Positions 1 to 6,753 of a stretch of 10,259 nt of DNA are shown here, piece by piece. The DNA lies in contig NYYF01000025.1 in the NCBI GenBank assembly GCA_002686675.1, positions 3,983 to 14,241 on the forward strand, in the 5' to 3' direction. Source of the DNA: Fidelibacterota bacterium. GTDB lineage: Bacteria > Marinisomatota > Marinisomatia > Marinisomatales > UBA8229. The position numbers were made by a program, and so were the translations under genes. How positions within the stretch are numbered: position 1 is the first letter of the stretch; each line of letters begins with the position of its first letter. The notes beneath the pieces are model-generated. The model was not told where the DNA came from. It searched no databases and saw nothing but the letters and a program-made list of their open reading frames with translations.

Positions 1-1
1 T

Positions 2-112
2 GAAACAGTGGGAATTACTGCCGGTGCATCTACCCCGGACAGTATCATTCAGGATGTGGTTCGTTATTGTGAAACTCTAACTATTATTCGAAATGAGGAG
101 AGTCATGTCTAA
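2..112 (+). CDS. ispH: 4-hydroxy-3-methylbut-2-enyl diphosphate reductase, C-terminal end (partial)
   Basis: This is the 3' end of ispH (lytB); the rest lies left of the window. The frame opens at base 2 and reads [20 protein letters not shown] before ending at TAA 110-112. The GITAGASTP block is the hallmark C-terminal motif of IspH, whose serine (Ser269 in E. coli by family knowledge) helps bind the diphosphate of HMBPP. The enzyme is a cytosolic [4Fe-4S] protein that performs the last step of the MEP pathway, reducing HMBPP to IPP and DMAPP. The cysteines that ligate the cluster are upstream and cannot be checked. The stop overlaps the pdxS start by 8 bases, which suggests translational coupling. 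The last dozen or so residues after the motif helix look like a short lineage-specific tail. Confidence 0.88.
   Translation, partial: ETVGITAGASTPDSIIQDVVRYCETLTIIRNEESHV
95..100 (+). promoter_or_regulatory. Ribosome binding site of pdxS
   Basis: GAGGAG stands four bases before ATG 105 and lies inside the end of ispH. It decides the pdxS start in favour of ATG 105 over the in-frame ATG at 93, which has no purine-rich site ahead of it. Confidence 0.6.
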
Positions 113-986
113 AGGAACCTATGAAGTCAAAGTCGGGCTAGCTGAAATGCTGAAAGGTGGGGTTATAATGGATGTAACTTCGGTTGAACAGGCAAAGATC
201 GCCGAAGGGGCAGGTGCCTGTGCCGTTATGGCCTTGGAACGAATTCCTGCTGATATACGTGAAGATGGTGGTGTTGCCAGAATGAGTGATCCAAGCATGA
301 TTCGCGAAATTCAGAAAGCGGTTTCAATACCGGTTATGGCCAAATGCCGAATTGGTCATTTCGCCGAGGCCCAAGTTCTGGAATCCTTGGAGGTTGACTT
401 CATAGATGAAAGTGAGGTACTTACCCCTGCAGATGAGAAGAACCATATTTGGAAACACGATTTCAAAATCCCGTTTGTATGCGGTGCCCGGGATATTGGA
501 GAAGCTTTACGTCGTATAGCAGAAGGAGCAGCTTTGATCCGAACCAAGGGGGAGGCTGGAAGCGGAAATATTGTGGAAGCGGTTCGCCACATGAGAACTA
601 TAAACAGGCAGATAAGTGGACTAAAAGAATGTGATGAAGTGGAATTGGCTTCGAAGGCTAAAGATTTAGGTGCCCCTCTTTCTTTGGCTCAACAAGTGTC
701 TAAACTAGGGAAACTTCCTGTTCCTAATTTTGCTGCCGGAGGTATTGCAACTCCAGCTGATGCTTCCCTCATGATGCAATTGGGTGCGGAATCCCTTTTT
801 GTTGGTTCAGGTATATTCAAGAGCGAAGATCCTGATTTGCGAGCCAGGGCAATTGTTGTTGCAACAACACATTATAAGATTGCAGAAAAAGTAGCGGATG
901 CTTCAGCCGGATTGAAAAAAGCTATGAAAGGGTTGGATATATCCGAGATTCCGGATGAGGAAAAACTTCAAGAACGAGGCTGGTAA
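105..986 (+). CDS. pdxS: Pyridoxal 5'-phosphate synthase, synthase subunit PdxS
   Basis: PdxS (SNZ/Pdx1 family) is the (beta/alpha)8-barrel subunit of the DXP-independent vitamin B6 pathway. It condenses ribose 5-phosphate, glyceraldehyde 3-phosphate and ammonia from PdxT into PLP. I place the start at ATG 105 ([15 protein letters not shown]): GAGGAG lies just upstream at 95-100 and the N-terminus fits the family. An in-frame ATG at 93 would add four residues and has no Shine-Dalgarno site. From ATG 105 the protein is 293 residues, the usual length. Visible motifs are D23 in GGVIMDV, K80 in [12 protein letters not shown] (first Schiff-base lysine, K81 in B. subtilis), [12 protein letters not shown]148 in IRTKGE (second lysine, K149) and the phosphate-binding [11 protein letters not shown] and GSGIF. 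The usual GEPGTGN reads GEAGSGN. The gene overlaps ispH by 8 bases and pdxT by 1. Confidence 0.97.
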   Translation: MSKGTYEVKVGLAEMLKGGVIMDVTSVEQAKIAEGAGACAVMALERIPADIREDGGVARMSDPSMIREIQKAVSIPVMAKCRIGHFAEAQVLESLEVDFIDESEVLTPADEKNHIWKHDFKIPFVCGARDIGEALRRIAEGAALIRTKGEAGSGNIVEAVRHMRTINRQISGLKECDEVELASKAKDLGAPLSLAQQVSKLGKLPVPNFAAGGIATPADASLMMQLGAESLFVGSGIFKSEDPDLRARAIVVATTHYKIAEKVADASAGLKKAMKGLDISEIPDEEKLQERGW

Positions 987-1591
987 TGCGCATCGGCGTC
1001 CTTGAGCTTCAGGGCGACTTCGAAAAACATCATCAAATCCTGCAAACTTTGGGGATGGATTCGGTTGCTGTTCGGGGTCCTTCTGATTTGGATGAGCTGG
1101 AAGGATTGATTATACCTGGAGGGGAGTCAACAACTATATCTCTGCTCATAGATCGAAATAAACTGAGAGCGCCGTTGAAAGCCTTTGCCGATGTACATCC
1201 AGTTTTGGGTACCTGTGCCGGATTGATTCTTATGGCCCGAAAAGTCTCAGATTCCAGAGTCAACCCTTTGGGTATACTGGATGTGGTGGTATGCCGTAAT
1301 GCTTATGGGCGCCAAATTCATTCTACTACTAAGGAAGTAAAATTCTTCGAAGATAATAATTCTTTTTATAGTCGCGTTACCATGATACGAGCCCCTCGAA
1401 TCGAAAGTACTGGACGGAATATAGAAGTGTTGGGTTCTTTGAGTGGACATCCTGTGGCAATCCGGGAAAACCATCATATCGGATTGATCTTCCACCCGGA
1501 ATTGGATGGAGTTACTATTTTTCACGAATTGGCATTTCACAGGGTAAAACAATCTCAACATGACAGAAAAAGTCAGACGTATGTCACTTAA
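986..1591 (+). CDS. pdxT: Pyridoxal 5'-phosphate synthase, glutaminase subunit PdxT
   Basis: PdxT (SNO/Pdx2) is a class I glutamine amidotransferase that hydrolyses glutamine and channels ammonia to PdxS in a 12+12 complex. The 201-residue protein has the full triad layout: the oxyanion-hole loop PGGEST at 44-49, nucleophile C77 in GTCAGL, and H170/E172 in the HPEL motif. RNAYGRQ (104-110) and IRAP (134-137) are also family landmarks. Translation starts at ATG 986, overlapping the pdxS stop by one base (TAATG), with GAGG at 976-979 as the likely ribosome site. The C-terminus runs about ten residues past the usual end, and its coding sequence overlaps the start of dxs. Adjacent pdxS fixes the function. 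Confidence 0.96.
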   Translation: MRIGVLELQGDFEKHHQILQTLGMDSVAVRGPSDLDELEGLIIPGGESTTISLLIDRNKLRAPLKAFADVHPVLGTCAGLILMARKVSDSRVNPLGILDVVVCRNAYGRQIHSTTKEVKFFEDNNSFYSRVTMIRAPRIESTGRNIEVLGSLSGHPVAIRENHHIGLIFHPELDGVTIFHELAFHRVKQSQHDRKSQTYVT

Positions 1592-3494
1592 ATATTTACC
1601 GACAATTCAGAGACCTTTGGATTTAAAAATTTTTTCCAAAGATGAATTATATGAACTGTGCCAAGAATTACGGGAATATATTATTGATGTAATTACCGAA
1701 ACAGGTGGCCATTTGGCCCCAACTTTGGGGGTAGTGGAATTAACCATAGCACTACATTACATTTTTGATGCTCCTGAGGATAAAATTATTTGGGACGTAG
1801 GTCATCAAGGATATGTACATAAACTGTTGACCGGCCGGTTCGATCGTTTCCCTACAATTCGACAATACAAAGGATTAAGTGGATTTTTAAAGCGCTCTGA
1901 AAGTGAATATGATGTATTTGGTGCCGGACATGCTTCCACTTCAATCTCGGCTGCTTTTGGTGTAGCTAAAGCCCGTGACTTACAAGGGAAAAACCATAGA
2001 GTTATTGCAGTAATTGGTGATGGTGCAATGACTGGAGGCCTTGCTTTTGAGGGGATTAATAATGCGGGACACGGGGATACCCAAATATTGGTGATTTTGA
2101 ATGACAACGAAATGTCTATCAGTCCAAATGTGGGTGCTATATCCACTTATTTTACTCGACTAATTTCTAACCCCATATATAATCGTATTCGGAATGAAAT
2201 CTGGAATTTATCTGGAAAACTTCCAGTGGCCAAGAAAATCACGCGAACATTTTTAAAAAAGATTGAAGAAAGCTTGAAAAGTCTTGTTGTCCCTGGCATT
2301 CTTTTTGATGAATTAGGCTTCCGATACTTTGGTCCAATCAACGGACATGATCTGGATGAGGTCACTCATACATTAAAGAATATTAAGAATATTTCAACAC
2401 CCGTATTATTACATGTCCTAACTAAAAAAGGCAAGGGAATGCGTGTAGCTGAAGCAGATCCGGTCAAGTATCATGGAGTTAGTCCCAACGGCAGAGGTCC
2501 GAATGAAGTTGAACTAGATCCAGAAAACAAGAGTTTTTCTGCTCCCTCATTTCAATCAGTTTTCGGGTCTCTGGCCTGCGAAGTCTCCCGAAACCGAACT
2601 GATACAGTCTGTATTACTGCAGCAATGCGGGAAGGTACTGGTCTTGTTCCTTTCGCAAAGGAATTTCCTGGACGGTTTTACGATGTTGGTATTGCGGAAG
2701 GACATGCTGTTACCTTTTCCGGTGGTCTAGCTACGCAAGGAATTCGTCCGATTATAGCGATTTACTCAACATTTTTGCAGAGAGCTTATGATCACTTGGT
2801 TCATGATGTTGCTATCCAGAAGCTACCGGTAATATTTTGCATGGACCGTGCTGGAATTGTCGGTGAAGATGGTGCCACTCATCATGGGGCTTTAGACATT
2901 GCTTATCTTCGATGTGTCCAAGATATTATTGTAACTGCTCCCAAAAATGGCAATGAATTCCGTCATCTGTTGTATACAGGTCTCAATCAGACAGAGTTTC
3001 CTTTCACAATTCGATATCCAAAAGGCAGTTCTATTCAATTTGAAGAATTAGGACAGGCAGAATTACTTCCGATTGGATCCTGGGAAGTTTTAAAAACAGG
3101 AGCAGATGTTGTTCTCCTTTGTGTTGGCCCCTTGGTTTTCCATGCTTTGGATTCGAGTAAAATAATGAAGGAAAATGGTATCAATTGTGAAGTAGTGAAC
3201 TGTCGATTTATTAAACCAATGGATAACGGTTATCTTCAAAATATATTGAAAAAATTTAAATACGTTATAACAATTGAAGAGGGCGTAGTGATAGGTGGAT
3301 TTGGAGATGGGGTAGCTTCCTGGCTCTTGGAACGCGGTTTTAATGGTAAGTTAAAACGATTAGGATTGCCAGACAAATTTGTAGAACACGGCACACGAGA
3401 TCAACTATTGCAATTGCATGGTTTGGATCGAGAGGGGATAACAACCGCTATTCAGGAATTGATACCGGAAGTTACTCCCTCATTAAATATTTGA
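1560..3494 (+). CDS. dxs: 1-deoxy-D-xylulose-5-phosphate synthase
   Basis: DXS is a thiamine-diphosphate enzyme that condenses pyruvate and glyceraldehyde 3-phosphate to DXP, the entry step of the MEP isoprenoid pathway and a thiamine precursor. The 644-residue frame shows the family's order of motifs: WDVGHQGYVHKLLTGR (His82), GAGHASTSIS, the ThDP/Mg motif GDGAMTGG (153-160) with NDNEMSIS (181-188), GPINGHD, KGKGM, catalytic E380 in DVGIAEGHAV, DRAGIVGEDGATHHG, RYPKG, and C-terminal EEGVVIGGFGDGV and LGLPDKFVEHG. E. coli has Gln where this protein has Gly after the catalytic Glu. Two starts are possible: ATG 1560, or in-frame ATG 1581, whose product (MSLKYLPTIQRPLDLK) fits the family N-terminus better. 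Neither has a strong ribosome site. The gene overlaps pdxT by 32 or 11 bases, so coupled translation is likely. Confidence 0.97.
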   Translation: MTEKVRRMSLKYLPTIQRPLDLKIFSKDELYELCQELREYIIDVITETGGHLAPTLGVVELTIALHYIFDAPEDKIIWDVGHQGYVHKLLTGRFDRFPTIRQYKGLSGFLKRSESEYDVFGAGHASTSISAAFGVAKARDLQGKNHRVIAVIGDGAMTGGLAFEGINNAGHGDTQILVILNDNEMSISPNVGAISTYFTRLISNPIYNRIRNEIWNLSGKLPVAKKITRTFLKKIEESLKSLVVPGILFDELGFRYFGPINGHDLDEVTHTLKNIKNISTPVLLHVLTKKGKGMRVAEADPVKYHGVSPNGRGPNEVELDPENKSFSAPSFQSVFGSLACEVSRNRTDTVCITAAMREGTGLVPFAKEFPGRFYDVGIAEGHAVTFSGGLATQGIRPIIAIYSTFLQRAYDHLVHDVAIQKLPVIFCMDRAGIVGEDGATHHGALDIAYLRCVQDIIVTAPKNGNEFRHLLYTGLNQTEFPFTIRYPKGSSIQFEELGQAELLPIGSWEVLKTGADVVLLCVGPLVFHALDSSKIMKENGINCEVVNCRFIKPMDNGYLQNILKKFKYVITIEEGVVIGGFGDGVASWLLERGFNGKLKRLGLPDKFVEHGTRDQLLQLHGLDREGITTAIQELIPEVTPSLNI

Positions 3495-3497
3495 ACA

Positions 3498-3773
3498 ATG
3501 AGCGCCCTCATTTTGGCTATTTCAGGTTTAGCCTGTTTTGTTATTGGCTACCGTTATTTTTTTCTCAGAAAAAAACCGATTCTTCCATTGGTATTACCAT
3601 TTTTGTTTATTACCGCCATTACATTGACTGCCTTGATTTTAAAAATACAGGCATTTTGGGGAACTAATAGACCTCTTGCCATCATAAGTATAATTCTTTT
3701 TGTATTTGTTTTATGGATAGTGGCAGAAGGATGTGTCGCTTTTAAGCAGGGAAAAAGACACCAAAATTTATGA
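3498..3773 (+). CDS. Small three-helix membrane protein of unknown function
   Basis: I do not recognise this 91-residue protein. It starts three bases after the dxs stop and is probably cotranscribed with it. Three hydrophobic segments are visible, at about residues 2-22, 28-49 and 58-79. The basic clusters RKK (24-26) and KQGKRH (84-89) follow helices 1 and 3, so the positive-inside rule predicts N-terminus out and C-terminus in. Only the short turn KIQAFWGTNRP would be exposed on the outside between helices 2 and 3. I see no signal-peptidase site, catalytic motif or metal-binding pattern. The clean open frame, immediate placement after dxs and regular topology argue for a real gene. A role connected with isoprenoid or membrane metabolism would be a guess from position alone. 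Confidence 0.72.
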   Translation: MSALILAISGLACFVIGYRYFFLRKKPILPLVLPFLFITAITLTALILKIQAFWGTNRPLAIISIILFVFVLWIVAEGCVAFKQGKRHQNL

Positions 3774-3921
3774 AAAAAAGTGCTGAAATATTTTTAACAG
3801 ATGCGATAAATGCTAATAGTTAACGGACAGGTGTTCTTATCTAAGGACTTTGCACTAATTTTTATTTAAGGGTAATTTAAGCATTACATTTTTTAAATAC
3901 TGAAAAAATTGGAATAATGAT
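3774..3921 (+). promoter_or_regulatory. AT-rich intergenic region, probable promoter of the mutase unit
   Basis: This 148-base gap is the largest in the window and separates the isoprenoid/B6 unit from the mutase. It is very AT-rich and contains no plausible gene. A weak promoter candidate is TTGCAC at 3850-3855, then 17 bases and TAATTT at 3873-3878; the -10 is a poor match, so this is only a suggestion. The motif AGTTAACGGACA at 3818-3829 recurs with one change before tilS. GGA at 3911-3913 can serve as ribosome site for ATG 3922. I see no GC-rich hairpin followed by a T-run, and no B12-box-like sequence of a cobalamin riboswitch. Confidence 0.3.
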
Positions 3922-5580
3922 ATGAATAGTAAAGTGGATTCATTCAAAATGAAGAAAAATAAATGGCAAAAGTCGGTAGAGTCTTCTTCTACCAGAGATT
4001 ATAATTTTGATACTCTGAGCGGAGAACCGTTGGACATACTTTATTATCCAACTCACCTTGATGAAGAGTACATCAAACAGTTGGGATTCCCCGGAGAGTA
4101 CCCTTATACACGTGGGATTCATCCAAACCTTTATCGTGGTAGGCTATGGACAATGAGGCAGTTTTCCGGTTTTGGAACCCCGAAGAAAACGAATGAACGA
4201 TTCCATTTTTTATTAAACCAGGGCCAGACCGGGTTATCCGTTGCGTATGATATGCCGACGCTTATGGGTTATGATCCTGATCATCCCATTTCAGCAGGTG
4301 AAGTTGGTAAGTGCGGTGTAAATGTTGCATCCCTGAGAGATATGGAAATCCTGTTTGACGGAATTGATCTTGGTAAGATTTCAGTATCTCAAACTATCAA
4401 TGGTCCCGCTGTCATTCTATTGGCATTTTATATTGCTTTAGCAGAGAAACAACAGGTACCATTGAATCAACTAACTGGTACATTGCAGAATGATATTTTG
4501 AAAGAATTTATTGCCCAGAAGGAATGGATTTTTCCACCGGAACCATCAATGAGAATCATAACGGATATGATGGGATTCTGTACAAAAAATATGCCTAAAT
4601 TTAATACGATTTCTATTAGTGGATATCATATCCGGGAAGCGGGATCAACTGCTGCACAGGAGCTTGCTTTCACGTTGGCTGATGGCTTTACCTATGTCGA
4701 ATATGCTGTGAAGGCGGGAATGGATATAGATTCTTTTGCGCCTCGTCTTTCTTTTTTCTTTAACTCCCATCTTGATTTTTTTGAAGAGATTGCTAAGTTT
4801 CGTGCCGCACGCCGAATCTGGGCAAAACGAATGAAGGACAAATATAACGCAAAAAATCCACGTTCATGGAAGCTTCGATTTCATACTCAGACTGCTGGAT
4901 GTTCTCTCACCGCCCAGCAACCAGAGATAAACATTGCTCGAACAGCCTTTCAGGCTCTGGCGGGTGTGTTGGGCGGAACCCAATCTTTGCACACAAATTC
5001 TATGGATGAAACGCTTGCATTACCTTCTGAAAAATCTGCTGAAATTGCACTTCGTACACAACAGTTAATAGCTTATGAAACAGGTGTGCCAAACGTGGTA
5101 GATCCCTTAGGTGGTGGATGGTTTATTGAGTCACTAACAGATAGGATGGAAGTGTCTGCAGAAAAGTATTTTTTACAGATTGATGAATTAGGTGGTGTCA
5201 TTCCCGGTATAGAACAGGGATTTTTTCAAGGGGAGATTGCGAAAGCTGCTTTTGAATATCAAGAAAAAGTAGATCAGAAACAGCGAATAGTGGTAGGTGT
5301 TAATGAATTTGTTAAGAAAGGTGAAAAGATTGAAATACCAATCTTGAAACTTGGGAAGGAATCTGAAGTAAATCAGACTAAAGCGATCGAGGAATTACGG
5401 AAGAAAAGAAATAATCAAAAAGTGAATGATGCTTTGGGAGATATTCGAGATGTTTGCACCAGCGAGCGGAATATAATGGAACCGATTATCCACGCAGCCA
5501 AAGCATATGCCACATTAGGAGAAATTGTTCAAGAAATGAAAGATGTATTCGGAGAATGGCAGGAAATTACCGTAATATAA
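3922..5580 (+). CDS. Acyl-CoA mutase large subunit, isobutyryl-CoA mutase-like (methylmalonyl-CoA mutase family)
   Basis: This is the substrate-binding (beta/alpha)8-barrel subunit of a coenzyme B12-dependent acyl-CoA mutase, which rearranges the carbon skeleton of a CoA thioester by radical chemistry. The 552 residues match stand-alone large subunits; the C-terminal B12-binding domain (DxHxxG) of fused mutases is absent, so a separate small subunit is needed. Family blocks are [12 protein letters not shown] (76-87), [24 protein letters not shown] (186-196), [11 protein letters not shown] (231-241, H236 equivalent to His244 of the Propionibacterium enzyme), [16 protein letters not shown] and [10 protein letters not shown]. 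At the positions of Tyr89 and Arg207 of methylmalonyl-CoA mutase this protein has F81 and Q199, the pair reported for isobutyryl-CoA mutase. H67 stands where the Propionibacterium enzyme has Tyr75. Automatic annotation would probably say methylmalonyl-CoA mutase; isobutyryl-CoA or another branched acyl-CoA is more likely. ATG 3922 has GGA eight bases upstream; a second in-frame ATG at 3949 lacks a site. Confidence 0.88.
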   Translation: MNSKVDSFKMKKNKWQKSVESSSTRDYNFDTLSGEPLDILYYPTHLDEEYIKQLGFPGEYPYTRGIHPNLYRGRLWTMRQFSGFGTPKKTNERFHFLLNQGQTGLSVAYDMPTLMGYDPDHPISAGEVGKCGVNVASLRDMEILFDGIDLGKISVSQTINGPAVILLAFYIALAEKQQVPLNQLTGTLQNDILKEFIAQKEWIFPPEPSMRIITDMMGFCTKNMPKFNTISISGYHIREAGSTAAQELAFTLADGFTYVEYAVKAGMDIDSFAPRLSFFFNSHLDFFEEIAKFRAARRIWAKRMKDKYNAKNPRSWKLRFHTQTAGCSLTAQQPEINIARTAFQALAGVLGGTQSLHTNSMDETLALPSEKSAEIALRTQQLIAYETGVPNVVDPLGGGWFIESLTDRMEVSAEKYFLQIDELGGVIPGIEQGFFQGEIAKAAFEYQEKVDQKQRIVVGVNEFVKKGEKIEIPILKLGKESEVNQTKAIEELRKKRNNQKVNDALGDIRDVCTSERNIMEPIIHAAKAYATLGEIVQEMKDVFGEWQEITVI

Positions 5581-5612
5581 TCATTACGTTGATGAACAGC
5601 ATTTTAATTAAT

Positions 5613-5618
5613 AAGGAG
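5613..5618 (+). promoter_or_regulatory. Ribosome binding site of the GAPDH-like gene
   Basis: AAGGAG, the strongest Shine-Dalgarno site in the window, lies eight bases before ATG 5627. It fixes the start and suggests efficient translation of this gene relative to its neighbours. Confidence 0.7.
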
Positions 5619-5626
5619 TATGTATT

Positions 5627-6691
5627 ATGGATCGAAAGATCATACATGTTGTAGGTACTGGTACAATTGGAGAACCGCTCATCGGACTTCTTTGCGATTT
5701 TCAGGATCAATTGGGAATTGATGAAATAACATTTCACAAGAATTCAGCTTTAAATAGTGATCATTCCAAAGTAGTGGGACTGATAAAAAGAGGGGGAAGA
5801 TTAACCGTAGATTCTAACAAAGTTGATGATTTTAAAGCGTTAGACTTAGATCCTGATTTTGAAACTGAAGAAGCAATACAACGGGCAACAGTTGTGATAG
5901 ATTGTACCCCGAGAGGGATTGGCCATAAAAATAAGGAAAAATATTATCATAAATTTATGAAAGGCGGTAAGGGTTTTTTAGCCCAGGGGAGTGAGTCTGG
6001 GTTTGGGAAAAAATATGCGCGAAAAATAAATGATGCTACCTTGAATTCTGATGACCAGTTTATTCAAATTGTCTCTTGTAATACACATAACCTGTGTTGT
6101 ATTACACATACGTTGGCATTGGATGGTGACCATGATAATTTAGAGGAAGGAAGATTCGTTTGTATTCGTAGAGCAAATGATATAAGTCAGTCCGGGAGTT
6201 TTATCCCCTCTCCTCAAGTAGGAAGTCATGGATCACCGAAATACGGTACACATCATGCTGAAGATGCAGCTGGACTTTTTCATACAATGGACATTGATTT
6301 AAATTTATTTTCTTCCGCTGTAAAAGTAAACAGCCAATATATGCATGTACTTTGGTTTACTTTAAGAGTGAAGGAACCTACTACTTTGACAGCAGTATTG
6401 GAAAAGCTTTATGCAAATCCGTATGTTGCAATGACTGAAAAAGATATGACGAGTACTGTGTTCTCATTTGGACGTGATCAGGGACATTATGGACGAATCT
6501 TGAATCAAACAGTCGTGGTAGAGCAAACTCTGAATGTTAGGAATGATCATGAAATTACCGGATTTTGTTTTACTCCCCAGGATGGAAATTCAATATTAAG
6601 TAGTGTTGCAGCTGCAGAATGGTTTCTTTATCCTCATTCGTACGAAGATAAGATTCAATGTTTCTCCAAGTTTTTCTTTGATCATATTTAG
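5627..6691 (+). CDS. Archaeal-type (type II) glyceraldehyde-3-phosphate dehydrogenase homologue
   Basis: This 354-residue protein resembles archaeal type II GAPDH, which oxidises glyceraldehyde 3-phosphate with NAD(P)+ and is only distantly related to bacterial GapA. The Rossmann motif VVGTGTIGEPL is at 8-18, VVIDCTPRGIGHKNK at 89-103, the catalytic-cysteine block VSCNTHNLCC at 149-158 (C151), the RRA block at 181-183, a HHAED segment at 209-213 matching archaeal HHGPD, and MHVLW with H240, which aligns with the archaeal catalytic His219. Departures from the archaeal consensus are THN for TTG after C151, MHVLW for MHLHS, QGSES for QGGEK, and about nine extra residues before HHAED. Archaeal enzymes are usually near 340 residues. 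The nucleophile and base appear kept, so an active dehydrogenase is plausible, but the substrate may differ. The gene follows the mutase by 46 bases and is probably cotranscribed. Homology is fairly sure; the exact reaction is not. Confidence 0.75.
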   Translation: MDRKIIHVVGTGTIGEPLIGLLCDFQDQLGIDEITFHKNSALNSDHSKVVGLIKRGGRLTVDSNKVDDFKALDLDPDFETEEAIQRATVVIDCTPRGIGHKNKEKYYHKFMKGGKGFLAQGSESGFGKKYARKINDATLNSDDQFIQIVSCNTHNLCCITHTLALDGDHDNLEEGRFVCIRRANDISQSGSFIPSPQVGSHGSPKYGTHHAEDAAGLFHTMDIDLNLFSSAVKVNSQYMHVLWFTLRVKEPTTLTAVLEKLYANPYVAMTEKDMTSTVFSFGRDQGHYGRILNQTVVVEQTLNVRNDHEITGFCFTPQDGNSILSSVAAAEWFLYPHSYEDKIQCFSKFFFDHI

Positions 6692-6753
6692 TCAAATAAT
6701 TAACACAGTTAACAGACAATAGATTGGTTACCTGTCTCAAAGAGTACTAAAAA
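6692..6753 (+). promoter_or_regulatory. Short intergenic region with inverted repeat before tilS
   Basis: The 62-base gap between the GAPDH-like gene and tilS contains the inverted repeat TTAAC-ACA-GTTAA at 6700-6712, and AGACA (6714-6718) mirrored by TGTCT (6733-6737). AGTTAACAGACA at 6707-6718 matches AGTTAACGGACA before the mutase at 11 of 12 positions. This could be an operator or part of a promoter, but no convincing -35/-10 pair is visible. GAG at 6742-6744 is a weak ribosome site for tilS. Confidence 0.25.

Noticed and set aside
93..104. Longer pdxS start at ATG 93 (adds MRRV)
   Set aside because: The Shine-Dalgarno GAGGAG (95-100) would fall inside the coding sequence, and the family N-terminus fits ATG 105.
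1247..1561. - strand frame of 104 codons opposite pdxT
   Set aside because: It is antisense to conserved PdxT motifs, with no ribosome site or family resemblance.
3774..3921. Possible cobalamin riboswitch before the B12-dependent mutase
   Set aside because: The gap is only 148 bases, very AT-rich, and shows no B12-box-like motif or extended hairpins; riboswitches of this class are usually longer.
3922..5580. Annotation as methylmalonyl-CoA mutase
   Set aside because: Family membership holds, but Arg207 is replaced by Q199 and Tyr89 by F81, which argues against methylmalonyl-CoA as substrate.
5454..5654. Overlapping + strand frame bridging the mutase end and the GAPDH-like start
   Set aside because: It overlaps both confident genes in another frame and its composition matches no family; the AAGGAG site at 5613-5618 serves ATG 5627.
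6677..6696. Possible terminator: TTTGA/TCAAA pairing around the end of the GAPDH-like gene
   Set aside because: The stem is five mostly A-T pairs with a ten-base loop and no T-run after it; too weak to call.
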